Positions 9,482-17,970 of a stretch of DNA of 64,000 nt are shown here, one piece after another; positions within the stretch are counted from its first letter, which is position 1; every line of letters starts with the position of its first letter. The stretch spans positions 992,001 through 1,056,000 of the forward strand of contig JBBODD010000001.1 of assembly GCA_038002745.1 (NCBI GenBank). Direction: 5' to 3'. The translations under genes and the position numbers were made by a program. Under the pieces are notes generated by a model. That model had not been told where the DNA came from and did not search any database. It saw only the letters and a program-made list of their open reading frames with translations. Source of the DNA: Bacillus sp. FSL H8-0547. Lineage in GTDB: Bacteria > Bacillota > Bacilli > Bacillales > Bacillaceae.

Positions 9482-9546
9482 GTAGTATTTCAAATACATC
9501 TTTATAGTACTCCCGCTTCCCATTTAAAGCAATATCTAAAATACAT
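9482..9546 (-). promoter_or_regulatory. hmp promoter with two NsrR-like sites
   Basis: A minus-strand promoter reads TTGCTT (9527-9532), 17 bp, TACTAT (9504-9509). A perfect GTATTT-G-AAATAC inverted repeat lies at 9485-9497 just downstream, and a related ATGTATTTTAGATATT element at 9531-9546 covers the -35 region. Both resemble the ATGTATTTTAAATACAT-like NsrR sites of Bacillus. Confidence 0.7.
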
Positions 9547-9640
9547 CTTTAACGGATCTGTCACAAATGAGCCTTTCTTTTATTAAAGGGCATACTGTTG
9601 TGGTAAGATAAACGTACTTCTTGCAGTGGGGCGATGAAAC

Positions 9641-10075
9641 ATGAGGCTGACCAATTATACAGATTACTCTCTGAGGGTGCTGATTTATCTTGCCTCTAAA
9701 GAAAAGGGAGAACTGTCCAATATAAAAGAAATCGCTGACGCATATCACATTTCGAAAAATCATTTGATGAAGGTCACATATGAGCTTGGCAAAATGAAGG
9801 TGGTTGAGACAGTCAGAGGCCGCGGCGGCGGCATCCGGCTTGCATTAAATCCCGAAGAAATCAACATTGGCGCGATTGTCAGGCAGACAGAGGATGACTT
9901 TAACCTTGTGGAATGCTTTGATCCTGAGCGCAATATGTGTGCCATCTCACCCGCATGCAAGCTGAAGGGTGTCCTGCATAAAGCTTTAAAAGCATACCTT
10001 GAAGTGCTTGACAGCTATACACTTGCTGACCTTGTTCAAAATAAATCGATGCTTTCACAATTACTGAAGCAATGA
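9641..10075 (+). CDS. nsrR: NO-sensing Rrf2-family repressor NsrR
   Basis: A 144-aa Rrf2 family winged helix repressor that holds an Fe-S cluster and is inactivated by nitric oxide. The three cluster cysteines are Cys92, Cys100 and Cys106, the same spacing as B. subtilis NsrR. The DNA-binding helix region is near residues 28-50 (KEIADAYHISKNHLMKV). The gene is divergent from hmp, its classic target, and sits in the same part of the backbone as B. subtilis nsrR near spoVR. The ATG at 9641 has a GGGGCG-like site. Confidence 0.95.
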   Translation: MRLTNYTDYSLRVLIYLASKEKGELSNIKEIADAYHISKNHLMKVTYELGKMKVVETVRGRGGGIRLALNPEEINIGAIVRQTEDDFNLVECFDPERNMCAISPACKLKGVLHKALKAYLEVLDSYTLADLVQNKSMLSQLLKQ

Positions 10076-10076
10076 A

Positions 10077-10098
10077 AACTGCCTATTGGCGGTTTTTT
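10077..10098 (+). terminator. Terminator after nsrR
   Basis: Short stem AACTGCC/GGCGGTT with a TATT loop and a T tract, beginning right after the nsrR stop. Confidence 0.8.
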
Positions 10099-10190
10099 CT
10101 TTTGTCCAAAAATCGTTCCCATTTTGTTACATAATAATTGATAAGCAAATATACTGGTATTATCTGCATGATTTCAGAGGAGGAATGCTT

Positions 10191-12074
10191 TTGAAAACCA
10201 AACAAATTTTGCTGCTTATTCTGTTTGCTGTCATTATGATTGCCTTTCCGTCTGCACCCGAAGCATCCGTCAGCGGAAGTAAGACCGTTGTTGAAACCAT
10301 TTCCTCAAAAGCACTCAAAAAGGATGACCGCCCGCATCACCACAAACTCACCTACAAACTTTATTTGCCCGAAGGATACGATAAAAAACGGAAAGCCGGC
10401 TATCCTGTTGTGTACCTCCTGCACGGCAGCGGAGGAAATGAACACAGCTGGGATGATTTCTTTGGAACTTTGGACCGGATGATTGCGAAAAAAGAAATTG
10501 AACCTGTCATCGCCGTCGTGCCTTCTTCGGGCAATTCTTACTGGGTAAATTCAAAAAAGTACGGAAATTATGAGAGCGCTGTTATAGAAGATCTCATTCC
10601 CCATATCGATAAAAAATACAATACAGCAGGCAGCCGCAGCGGAAGGTTTCTCTCAGGCTATTCCATGGGCGGATACGGTGCTCTCCGGTACTCACTCATG
10701 TATCCTGATTTATTTTCCGGAGCCACACTTCTGAGCCCCGCCATTCAAAACAGCGACCCGCCTGCAACATCAGGAGCTGTTACACGAGGAAGCTTTGGAG
10801 AGCCTTTTGACCTTTCCAAATGGCACGAACTGAATTATCCTGCAGCAATTGAGCATTATGCCGGCCAGCCCTACAGAGTCCCGATGTACATCGTTTCAGG
10901 AGATGACGACTGGAATCATCTGAGCGAAAAAGAGGACCTTCCTCCTGATGCTTATAAGTACAATGTGGAGGTTCAGGCTGTGCAGCTTTATCAGGAGCTT
11001 CACAGAAAAAACCTGTTCGGCCTTGATTTTCCAAAGTGGGAGGATGTTCCATCAAGCCCCGCCGAGCTCAGAATTGGAAACGGCGGGCATGGGCTGGATG
11101 TGTGGCTTAAAGGATTTGAAGAAGGTCTTAAGTACATGTTCGGCAAGCCGGAAGGCGCTGAATTCTCGCCTGTCTACCGTCCGGATGATTATGTAAGCAC
11201 AAAAAAAGGAGCCGTTCAGACCCGCACGTTTCACTCTGACAGCTTATCAAAAGATCTGTCCTATGTTGTGTACACCCCGGAAGAATACGGAAAGGATCCG
11301 ACTAAACGCTATCCCGTTCTCTATCTCCTTCACGGGTCATATGGAAATGAAAAAAGCTGGGATTCTTTCTGGCCAATTTTAGACAAAATGATTGAAGAGA
11401 AAAAAATCGAACCTGTTATTGCCGCAGCGCCGGTAACGGGAAACAGCTACTGGGTGAACTCGGAAAAATACGGAGCTGTAGAAACAGCCGTTACTCAGGA
11501 CCTGCTGCCGGAAATGGACGCAAAGTTTCGGACCATTGCTGACCGGAGCGGACGCGGGCTTGTCGGCTATTCCATGGGCGGATATGGAGCCCTGCGCTAT
11601 TCACTTGTGTACCCCAATCTGTTTGGAGCTGCTGCCCTGCTGAGTCCGGCCATTCAGTCAGATGAAGCGCCAAGCACATCAGGAGCAGTTGAGCGCGGTT
11701 CATTCGGAGAGCCATTTAACCGGGAACGATGGGAGCAGCTGAATTATCCGCGGGCGCTCGAAACTTACGGAAACCAGCCGCACGAAGTACCCCTTTTTAT
11801 CATCGCGGGAGATGATGACTGGAACCATTTAAGCGAAAAAGAAGACCTTCCCCCGGACGCCTGGAGATACAACATGGAAGTCCAGGCCGTCACGTCCTAT
11901 GAACGGATTCACAGATCCAATGTTTTTAACAGACCTTATGAAAAGTGGAGCCCTGTACCCGGAAGCCCGGCAGAACTTAGAATCGTAAACGGAGGGCACG
12001 GCATGTCCGTTTGGGCAGCAGGCTTTGAGCAGGGACTGATGTATATGTTTGAGAACGGTTTGTCTGGACGCTGA
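10191..12074 (+). CDS. Secreted esterase with two tandem esterase D-like domains
   Basis: A 627-aa protein made of an N-terminal signal peptide (cleavage expected after about residue 26) and two copies of a putative esterase alpha/beta hydrolase domain (PF00756 type), roughly residues 35-325 and 345-625. Both copies keep the nucleophile elbow GYSMGGYGALRYSL, the oxyanion strand (YLLHGSGGNEHSW and YLLHGSYGNEKSW), the acid region GDDDWNHLSEKEDLPPDA and the His motif GGHG, so both look active. The TTG at 10191 has GAGGAGG 7 bp upstream and beats the ATG that overlaps that site. Monocistronic with a strong terminator. Likely an extracellular ester hydrolase; the substrate is unknown. Confidence 0.85.
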   Translation: MKTKQILLLILFAVIMIAFPSAPEASVSGSKTVVETISSKALKKDDRPHHHKLTYKLYLPEGYDKKRKAGYPVVYLLHGSGGNEHSWDDFFGTLDRMIAKKEIEPVIAVVPSSGNSYWVNSKKYGNYESAVIEDLIPHIDKKYNTAGSRSGRFLSGYSMGGYGALRYSLMYPDLFSGATLLSPAIQNSDPPATSGAVTRGSFGEPFDLSKWHELNYPAAIEHYAGQPYRVPMYIVSGDDDWNHLSEKEDLPPDAYKYNVEVQAVQLYQELHRKNLFGLDFPKWEDVPSSPAELRIGNGGHGLDVWLKGFEEGLKYMFGKPEGAEFSPVYRPDDYVSTKKGAVQTRTFHSDSLSKDLSYVVYTPEEYGKDPTKRYPVLYLLHGSYGNEKSWDSFWPILDKMIEEKKIEPVIAAAPVTGNSYWVNSEKYGAVETAVTQDLLPEMDAKFRTIADRSGRGLVGYSMGGYGALRYSLVYPNLFGAAALLSPAIQSDEAPSTSGAVERGSFGEPFNRERWEQLNYPRALETYGNQPHEVPLFIIAGDDDWNHLSEKEDLPPDAWRYNMEVQAVTSYERIHRSNVFNRPYEKWSPVPGSPAELRIVNGGHGMSVWAAGFEQGLMYMFENGLSGR

Positions 12075-12090
12075 ATTTCGTTCAACGTCA

Positions 12091-12125
12091 AAAGAACTGC
12101 GACCATCAGGCGCAGTTCTTTTTTC
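12091..12125 (+). terminator. Terminator after the tandem esterase gene
   Basis: Stem AAAGAACTGCG and its complement around a 9-nt loop, ending in a six-T tract. Confidence 0.9.
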
Positions 12126-12236
12126 AGTATATAGAATAATGGAACAAGCCAGAGAAAAGAGTGGAGATTGTGAGAGACAAAGTCTTTTAAAATGGAGATA
12201 TCCATGAAAGAGGCAGCGGAAAAATGGGTTATGTAC

Positions 12237-12261
12237 GCTTGGCATCCGCCAAGCTTTTTTT
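12237..12261 (+). terminator. Second hairpin with T tract
   Basis: GCTTGGC/GCCAAGC stem with an ATCC loop and seven T residues on the plus strand. It may back up the esterase terminator; it lies at the 3' end of the opposing ArsC-like gene but lacks a T tract in that direction. Confidence 0.5.
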
Positions 12262-12265
12262 ACTT

Positions 12266-12724
12266 TTACACAGCAGAAACCGTATGGTCGGCCTGTTTGC
12301 CTTCCATTGATTCATAAAGCTTTTTTACCCTCATTGCGATATCGTCGCAAAGCTCCTGGTAGTGGGCAAATTCCTCCTCTTCATTTTCAAAAGCGTAAAG
12401 CGAAAGATTTGGAAGGTTCCATGAAAGCACATTTTCCTTTGCTCCGTCCACCGGAGGCGTTTTTTCCTGCTTATAATCAAACATTTGGACAACAATATCC
12501 GCTTTATTTAACAGGCCAAGGTCAATTTTCTCAGAGTCAGAGTCTTCCATGGATACGTTCACTTCTTTCATTGCTTTCACACAGACAGGGTCGACTTGAG
12601 TTTTGGCAAGGCCGGCACTTTTAATTTGCCATTTACCGGAGAACAATTTCTTTGCCCAGGCTTCTGCTATTAAGCTCCTGCATGAGTTGAAATAGGACAG
12701 AAAGTAAATGGTAGGTTGTCTCAT
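12266..12724 (-). CDS. ArsC/LMW-phosphatase-like protein lacking catalytic cysteines
   Basis: A 152-aa protein that aligns along its length with ArsC (IYFL...NSCRS...EAWAKK...KSAGL...KAMKE), but with the key residues changed. The nucleophile Cys10 of the P-loop is Ser10 (LSYFNSCRS), and the region of Cys82/Cys89 reads VVQMFDYKQEKTPP with no cysteine. Cys15 and Arg16 remain. The frame is intact with an AGAGG site before the ATG at 12724, so it is not an obvious pseudogene. It could be a pseudo-phosphatase or a phosphoprotein/metalloid binding protein. It stands alone after the ADP-ribosylglycohydrolase genes. Confidence 0.75.
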   Translation of the reverse strand: MRQPTIYFLSYFNSCRSLIAEAWAKKLFSGKWQIKSAGLAKTQVDPVCVKAMKEVNVSMEDSDSEKIDLGLLNKADIVVQMFDYKQEKTPPVDGAKENVLSWNLPNLSLYAFENEEEEFAHYQELCDDIAMRVKKLYESMEGKQADHTVSAV

Positions 12725-12843
12725 CGCTGTACCTCTTTCTATAAGTTTGTATTATTCTTTACCCGCTCTTAACAAGAATTACACGCTTATTTACAACCAT
12801 TTACTGTTAATCTGCAGGAATTTTGGAAAATACCGCTGCCGTC

Positions 12844-13980
12844 CTACCTGCCGATTCGGGAGAAACGCTTTTGGTGGCTCGCCAGGTCGCTTTCCAAAAT
12901 GGGAGTCAGAGTCTCAAGTGCCGTAAGGGCAAGCTGTTTGAAGGAACGCTTATTTGCTGCATCAAGTTCATGCTTTAGGGCTTCCGGTATTGATGTTCCT
13001 CCGCAAAGCGCCCCTGCAATGGCACCTCCCATGCTTGCGATGGAATCAGCGTCATGCCCGTAATTCACACCGCCAATGATAGTTTTCATTGTGTCGCCTC
13101 CTGCAATGGAAAAAAGAGCAAGAGCAACAGGCAGCTCTTCTATGGCATGTATCCGGCTTGGAATGTTCGCATTTCCTTTCCCCTGCTTTTTCCGGTCTGA
13201 AAAGGATTTTACTGTATCAAAGTGTTCTATCGCTGCCCGAATATCGTCTCGCGCCGATAAAACATCAAGGTGTCCTGCTGCCGCGTCAAGAACAGCTTCT
13301 ATTGCAAGCTTTGTTCCATCTTTAGCAAGGTCTCTTGCAGCAGCGAGAATGCTCTGCACGCTTGCATCCATGCTCATTGCTTCTGCAACGGCCGCTGCCA
13401 TGACTCCCGCAGCTTCCCTGCCGTAGCTTGTCTGATGGGCCCCTGCAAGGTCAATCGCTTCCCGGTAGGCACGCTCCGGATCACCCGCATTCATGATGCC
13501 GACCGGACTCATATACATCGCCGCCCCGCAGTTTACCATGTTGCCTTGACCCGCTTCACGAGGATCCACGTTTGCAAGCCTGTGTCTCAGGAATAAATAC
13601 TGCTCCGGGTAATAAAGACGGGTAATGACAGGTGCCTCTTTTTTCAGCTCAGGAATGTAGACCTTGTGCTCTGCAATTTCTTCTACTAGAGATTCAGCGA
13701 TATCATAGGCATTGAGATGCCGCTGCTTTTTTTCATATACCCTGAGAAGTGCCTCTACCATCAGCGTATCATCCGTGATGTGGCCATTGCCCTTTTCAAG
13801 TGGCCGCATGTTGCCGGGCTCCCTCCAGGCATTGCTTGCAGGTTCCCGGAAGGTTGTCACAACTCCGAACTTCTCTCTGATGACCGCCGGAACCAGCCCT
13901 TCAGTAGGCGATCCCATCGCATCGCCGACAGCCCCGCCGTAAATGACGCCTTCGATTTTATCTAGCAGCTTTTCCTTCAT
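12844..13980 (-). CDS. ADP-ribosylglycohydrolase family protein
   Basis: A 378-aa DraG/ARH-fold hydrolase. The two-metal site motifs are all present: GDAMG (Asp20), ITDDTLM (Thr69-Asp70-Asp71) and GHDADSIASMGGAIAGA near residue 305. Such enzymes cleave N- or O-ribosyl bonds of ADP-ribosylated proteins, ADP-ribose derivatives or other ribosylated small molecules. No signal peptide, so cytoplasmic. It starts 15 bp after the stop of a second family member and ends a cluster with an ABC importer and ribokinase, which points to catabolism of an imported ribosylated compound rather than protein de-modification. That role is inference. Confidence 0.88.
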   Translation of the reverse strand: MKEKLLDKIEGVIYGGAVGDAMGSPTEGLVPAVIREKFGVVTTFREPASNAWREPGNMRPLEKGNGHITDDTLMVEALLRVYEKKQRHLNAYDIAESLVEEIAEHKVYIPELKKEAPVITRLYYPEQYLFLRHRLANVDPREAGQGNMVNCGAAMYMSPVGIMNAGDPERAYREAIDLAGAHQTSYGREAAGVMAAAVAEAMSMDASVQSILAAARDLAKDGTKLAIEAVLDAAAGHLDVLSARDDIRAAIEHFDTVKSFSDRKKQGKGNANIPSRIHAIEELPVALALFSIAGGDTMKTIIGGVNYGHDADSIASMGGAIAGALCGGTSIPEALKHELDAANKRSFKQLALTALETLTPILESDLASHQKRFSRIGR

Positions 13981-13995
13981 ACCCTTTCCCTCCCT

Positions 13996-16101
13996 CTACA
14001 GCTCTTTACACGCAACATTTGAAAGCAGCGCCTCACCCTTTCCAAGTACTGAAAAACCGAACATGCCGGATGCAAAGCGGCTGTCTTCTGCAGAAAAGAG
14101 CTTTTCATCATTTATGGAAAAGCAAATCTGACTGCCTTTGCATGTCACTTCAAATCTGTATGTTTCGGTATGGCTCCAGTCAAAAGGAACTTCCACCAAT
14201 TTCTTCACTCCAAAATCAACAAGATGCAGGGACACCTTGTTTTGGCCGTCAAACCCCGCCCTGTAGTGGCGGTATACGCCTTCCGCCCTGGCAATCATCA
14301 TGTGACAGCCGCCGCTGACCGGTTCCACGTCTGCTGAAACCGTATAATCCCGTGCATGATAATTCCCCGTAAACGACGAACATTCTTCATCAGACGTGCA
14401 TTTCATTTTGCCGTTCTCAAGTAGTGCTTTTCCTTTATGATGGGCAAAAGGCGTAACGGACTGAAACTCCGTTGCCTGTTTGCTGAAATCAATCTTGTAA
14501 TGTGCTTTTCCGCTGACTTCAAATTCATCAAGATAGAGTTTTCCGAATGCCCGTTCCAACAGATGTGAAGGGCTTTCTATCATAAAGCCGGCTTCATCAA
14601 TGACCGCACCGTGTGTATCCGGAACGATAAAGGAAATCTCATTCCAGACCCCATTGACGAGTTTGACAGGCTGCAGCTTTAGATTCTCTTCCGTGAACGT
14701 ATTTCTGACATATGGTGTCAAAACGATGTCTTCCCCCTGCCATTTATCTGAAAACACCTTCATGCTGATGGTCTGGCCGCTGCATATTTTAGGAGAAAAA
14801 GCCGGTTTGTATTTTTCGTCGTTAAACTCTTTTCTGCGGTGGAACGGCTTGTAAAATACTTTCCCTGCCTCTCCTTCAATCATCCGGTCAATGAAGATCT
14901 CAAGTGAACCGTTTGTCTTAAAGCCCTTGTTAGGACAGTGCCTGAGAAAAAGCTTAAACGGAAAATCCGTTTGAAAACCGTGTGTCGATCCCGGAAGGAC
15001 AAAGTCGAAATAGAGATTTTCTTTTTTATAGCTTTTGACAAGCGAGTCTGGTGGTTCTTCTCCAGCCATTCTGTAGCCAAGAAGCGCAAGCTCTTTTGCG
15101 AAAGTAGGGATGTCCATCATGTTCAAATAGCCCGAGACACTGGACAGGACGATAAAGTCGTTGATTGGTTTTCGGTAATGATCAGGTATGCTGCGGGTTC
15201 CATAGAGCACGCCTGCAATGGTTCCGATTTTACCGGCATTGCAGTCTGTATCCCACCCGCACATGGTGGCGATTTCAATGGTTCTTGCAAAGGAACCCTT
15301 ACCGTAGAGCATGGCAAGGATGCACACTCCCGCATTGGGGATAATATGGCATACCCCAGGGTATTTGTCATAGCCCCAGTTCACCTCAAGAAAATCTCTG
15401 CATGCCCGGAAATCACCCGGATGCTCCCAGTGAAAATCCAGCACTTCACCTGCGATTTTAGCGTACGTGCTGTCCTGAGGAATGGTTTTTAAGGCCCTTG
15501 CGATCACTTCCTGAATGTCCGAAGCATCGAAGGCCGCCGCAATGCAGGCCGCGATGAACCTAGCCCCGTAAATGCCGTTTTTATCATGTGATACACTCGC
15601 GGCTTTTGCTGCATAATCGGCCGCTTTTTCCGGATTTCCGGGGAAAAGCAGTCCCCACGTATCCACAAAAATCTGCCCGCCGATCTGTTCGGCAAGCGTA
15701 AGGCCGTTTTTTTCTGCTGAACCGGAATACGGAGGCTGAATGCCTTTTTCAAGATTCAGATACGCCGTATGCTCCGTGCTGATTCCTTCACCGCCCCACC
15801 AGAACATTCCGATGCCGTGGCGCGTATAATTCAGCCATGCACGACCCACGTCTTCAGCCGTCAGTTCCCGGTCCTTCGCGTCATCGTAAAGAGCCCTTAT
15901 GAAAAAAGCCGGCCCGTTCGCATCATCGTCCGCCGAAAAGACGTTATAGTCTTTTAAATAGCCGTTTATCTCACCGTACACATCATGTATCCGTTCATAT
16001 GTCCACTCAAGCGGCTCAACCGGCGCCCCGAGCCTGATCCCGGCATTCATGCCGAGAAAGCCTGCATACACCCGCTCCAGATAATCTTCAGGAATCAACA
16101 T
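13996..16101 (-). CDS. ADP-ribosylglycohydrolase-fold protein with C-terminal beta-sandwich region
   Basis: A 701-aa protein, about twice the usual family size. Residues about 1-345 have the ADP-ribosylglycohydrolase fold: AGFLGMNAGIRLGAPVE replaces the usual GDAMG, SADDDANGP stands in for TDDT, and CGWDTDCNAGKIG for the last metal motif. The first metal aspartate is therefore missing while the others remain. Residues about 350-701 look like one or two beta-sandwich or concanavalin-like modules that could bind a carbohydrate ligand. The ATG at 16101 has AGAGGGG upstream. It pairs with the next gene (15-bp gap). Probably a divergent glycosidic-bond hydrolase of the cluster. Confidence 0.82.
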   Translation of the reverse strand: MLIPEDYLERVYAGFLGMNAGIRLGAPVEPLEWTYERIHDVYGEINGYLKDYNVFSADDDANGPAFFIRALYDDAKDRELTAEDVGRAWLNYTRHGIGMFWWGGEGISTEHTAYLNLEKGIQPPYSGSAEKNGLTLAEQIGGQIFVDTWGLLFPGNPEKAADYAAKAASVSHDKNGIYGARFIAACIAAAFDASDIQEVIARALKTIPQDSTYAKIAGEVLDFHWEHPGDFRACRDFLEVNWGYDKYPGVCHIIPNAGVCILAMLYGKGSFARTIEIATMCGWDTDCNAGKIGTIAGVLYGTRSIPDHYRKPINDFIVLSSVSGYLNMMDIPTFAKELALLGYRMAGEEPPDSLVKSYKKENLYFDFVLPGSTHGFQTDFPFKLFLRHCPNKGFKTNGSLEIFIDRMIEGEAGKVFYKPFHRRKEFNDEKYKPAFSPKICSGQTISMKVFSDKWQGEDIVLTPYVRNTFTEENLKLQPVKLVNGVWNEISFIVPDTHGAVIDEAGFMIESPSHLLERAFGKLYLDEFEVSGKAHYKIDFSKQATEFQSVTPFAHHKGKALLENGKMKCTSDEECSSFTGNYHARDYTVSADVEPVSGGCHMMIARAEGVYRHYRAGFDGQNKVSLHLVDFGVKKLVEVPFDWSHTETYRFEVTCKGSQICFSINDEKLFSAEDSRFASGMFGFSVLGKGEALLSNVACKEL

Positions 16102-16143
16102 GCATTCCCCTCTCCCCTTTTTCTGTACAAGCTGTTCTTTCTA

Positions 16144-16155
16144 CCATACGTATGG
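16144..16155. promoter_or_regulatory. Palindrome ahead of the ADP-ribosylglycohydrolase pair
   Basis: The perfect 12-bp palindrome CCATACGTATGG sits 43 bp before the coding start. It could be an operator for a separate promoter of these two genes; no convincing -35/-10 pair was found. Confidence 0.3.
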
Positions 16156-16248
16156 GGGAAGGCAATCATTCTTACTTTTTTGCAGGAAAAAGTTTGATAG
16201 AGAAGGAATGTGCAGGAGCTTTTTGAACTTGCTTCTAAATAAAGGCCT

Positions 16249-16275
16249 AAAAAAAGAGACTCTGCGAAGAATCTC
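16249..16275 (-). terminator. Terminator inside the catabolic cluster
   Basis: On the minus strand an 8-bp stem (AGAATCTC region with GAGACTCT) and GCGA-type loop is followed by seven T residues. It lies between the solute-binding protein gene and the two hydrolase genes, so the cluster is probably two transcripts or is attenuated here. Confidence 0.75.
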
Positions 16276-16315
16276 CCTTTAATCACATAATTAACACTGT
16301 TTTTACATTCATACC

Positions 16316-16451
16316 CGTTCCCTTTCGCTCCAGCCACTTGCTTTCCGCGGGGAGTGCCTGAAGCTTCCTCGCTGCGCTTGCGGGATCTTCAGTGCCCTCT
16401 TCATCCCGCAGGAGTCAAGTGCCTTCCGCTTCAGTACACTGGAGTTATCCG
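16316..16451. repeat. Dispersed inverted-repeat element, copy 1
   Basis: About 136 bp nearly identical to 41731-41866. The shared core runs from ACTTGCTTTCCGCGGGGAGT to GGAGTCAAGTGCCTTCCGCT, flanked by CTCCAG on one side and CTGGAG on the other, so the element is a long imperfect palindrome. No open reading frame or transposase. It looks like a small non-autonomous or structured-RNA repeat. Confidence 0.9.
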
Positions 16452-16487
16452 GATCTATACTAAATTAGCAGCGAATATAAAAGAGAC

Positions 16488-17945
16488 CTATTTCAATTCT
16501 TTATTCGCATATTCCGTAATCTCTTTCCCTCCAGCAGCCTCCCACTCTTTAACAAACGCATCGAAGTCTTCTAGTGGGCGTTTGCCTGTAATGATGTCTG
16601 TGGAGTATTCTTTATAGAGGTTTTCCATTGCATCCCAGTTTGCAATGTACTCTTCCGGTAAAATGAACAGGTTATCCTCCTGATAGAAATCGTTGACAAG
16701 CTTCAGTGAAGCTTCGGCTTCTTTGCTTAGGAGCGGCTTTTTCAGCGGCATGTCAGGCGTGAATTCTGACGGCTCCCAGAACCTTGCAAACCACTGCTCG
16801 TAATAGGTGTCCGTCAGTTCAATTTCTCCGCCATCTGTGCTGTAATGCTCCCCTTCAAAGCCGAGGCGATCAATCATTTGACCTTTCGGGCCTGCAAGAT
16901 AATCAAGAATTTTAAAAGCCAGTTCTTTTTTCTCTGATTGGGAAGAAATCGCAACGCCCCGGGCTTCTTTTGTCACATCTGCAGCCCCAAAGCCCTGGCC
17001 TTTCCCTTTAGCAGGCGGAAGAACTTTCACTGCCGCTTCGTTTCCGTTCGTCTGCATCATTTTCCCGTTGTATATATCGATGACTTTACCTGCCGTACCA
17101 GTAATAACCCCTGCTTCACCATCATAAAATGCCTTTTCTTTCGTATCCCATTCTTTTGTTAAATATTCAGGGTCCAATAGACCTTCTTTGTAGAGTTTCT
17201 GATAAAAAGCAAGCTTCTCTTTTTCCTCAGCTGATACTTTGTGATACACAAAGCTTCCATCTTTTTTCAGCCAGGAGGAAGTGAGGCCGAAGGACATATT
17301 GAAAATGGCATTCAGCTCTTCAATATCACCCGCCGCGGTAAATGCGTATGAAGGCTTTCCTTCTCCTCCAGGAGGACTCGTTTTCAGTTCTTTGAAAAAC
17401 GCATAATAATTGTCGATCGTCGGATCCGCCATCAGTGCTTTGGATGAAGCCATTTTGTCAAACCAGTCCCCCCTGATCACCGGCGTTTTTTGGGACAGCG
17501 GCTTGATCCAGAGCAAATACGGGTAGTTTTCAAGACGTTTCTCATTCCATGGTTCGAGTTTATCCTTAATGTACTTCGATTTTTCAATATGCGGCGTCAG
17601 ATCTTCAAGCAGATCCTGATCAGCTATCTGCTGGTCTCCGCCCTGAAAATAAATCATATCCGGTATGTCCCCGCTCATAAGGAGCAGGTTTAATTTTTCA
17701 GCGTAGTTGCCCTGCGGCATCTCAACAAGCTCAAATTTCACATCGAGCTTCTCATCTTCTTTCAATCCTTTTTCCAGCGCCTCAAAATACTTAACAGAAG
17801 CGGGATTTGACGGGTTTTCATCCTTCATGACAATCCGGATTGTCGTTGAACCGTCTTCATTTTTCTCAGAGGTTTCCGTTTTCTCAGAGCACCCTGCAGC
17901 CGTGATAAGCAAAGTTGCAAGGAGTATTAGCAGCCATTTTCTCAT
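16488..17945 (-). CDS. ABC transporter solute-binding lipoprotein
   Basis: A 485-aa extracellular binding protein of the large carbohydrate type (LplA/YtcQ-like). The signal sequence ends in the lipobox ITAAGC, with the lipidated Cys near residue 19. The mature part has the family pattern of an N-terminal lobe with SGDIPDMIYFQGGDQ near residue 95 and a C-terminal helix region ending EYANKELK. The frame opens at 17963, but the ATG at 17945 has AGGGG 7 bp upstream. It is followed by two permeases of the same system upstream in the operon; no ATPase is encoded, so a shared ATPase such as MsmX must power it. The substrate is probably a sugar-like or ribosylated compound (inference). Confidence 0.9.
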   Translation of the reverse strand: MRKWLLILLATLLITAAGCSEKTETSEKNEDGSTTIRIVMKDENPSNPASVKYFEALEKGLKEDEKLDVKFELVEMPQGNYAEKLNLLLMSGDIPDMIYFQGGDQQIADQDLLEDLTPHIEKSKYIKDKLEPWNEKRLENYPYLLWIKPLSQKTPVIRGDWFDKMASSKALMADPTIDNYYAFFKELKTSPPGGEGKPSYAFTAAGDIEELNAIFNMSFGLTSSWLKKDGSFVYHKVSAEEKEKLAFYQKLYKEGLLDPEYLTKEWDTKEKAFYDGEAGVITGTAGKVIDIYNGKMMQTNGNEAAVKVLPPAKGKGQGFGAADVTKEARGVAISSQSEKKELAFKILDYLAGPKGQMIDRLGFEGEHYSTDGGEIELTDTYYEQWFARFWEPSEFTPDMPLKKPLLSKEAEASLKLVNDFYQEDNLFILPEEYIANWDAMENLYKEYSTDIITGKRPLEDFDAFVKEWEAAGGKEITEYANKELK

Positions 17946-17970
17946 CTTCATTCCCCTTTTCAATTTTTAA

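Noticed and set aside
12204-12317. Possible 37-codon gene after a GGAG on the plus strand
   Set aside because: It overlaps a terminator hairpin and the antisense of the ArsC-like gene, and no family was recognised; chance is more likely.
12266-12724. Annotation as active arsenate reductase
   Set aside because: The nucleophile Cys10 and both redox cysteines are missing.
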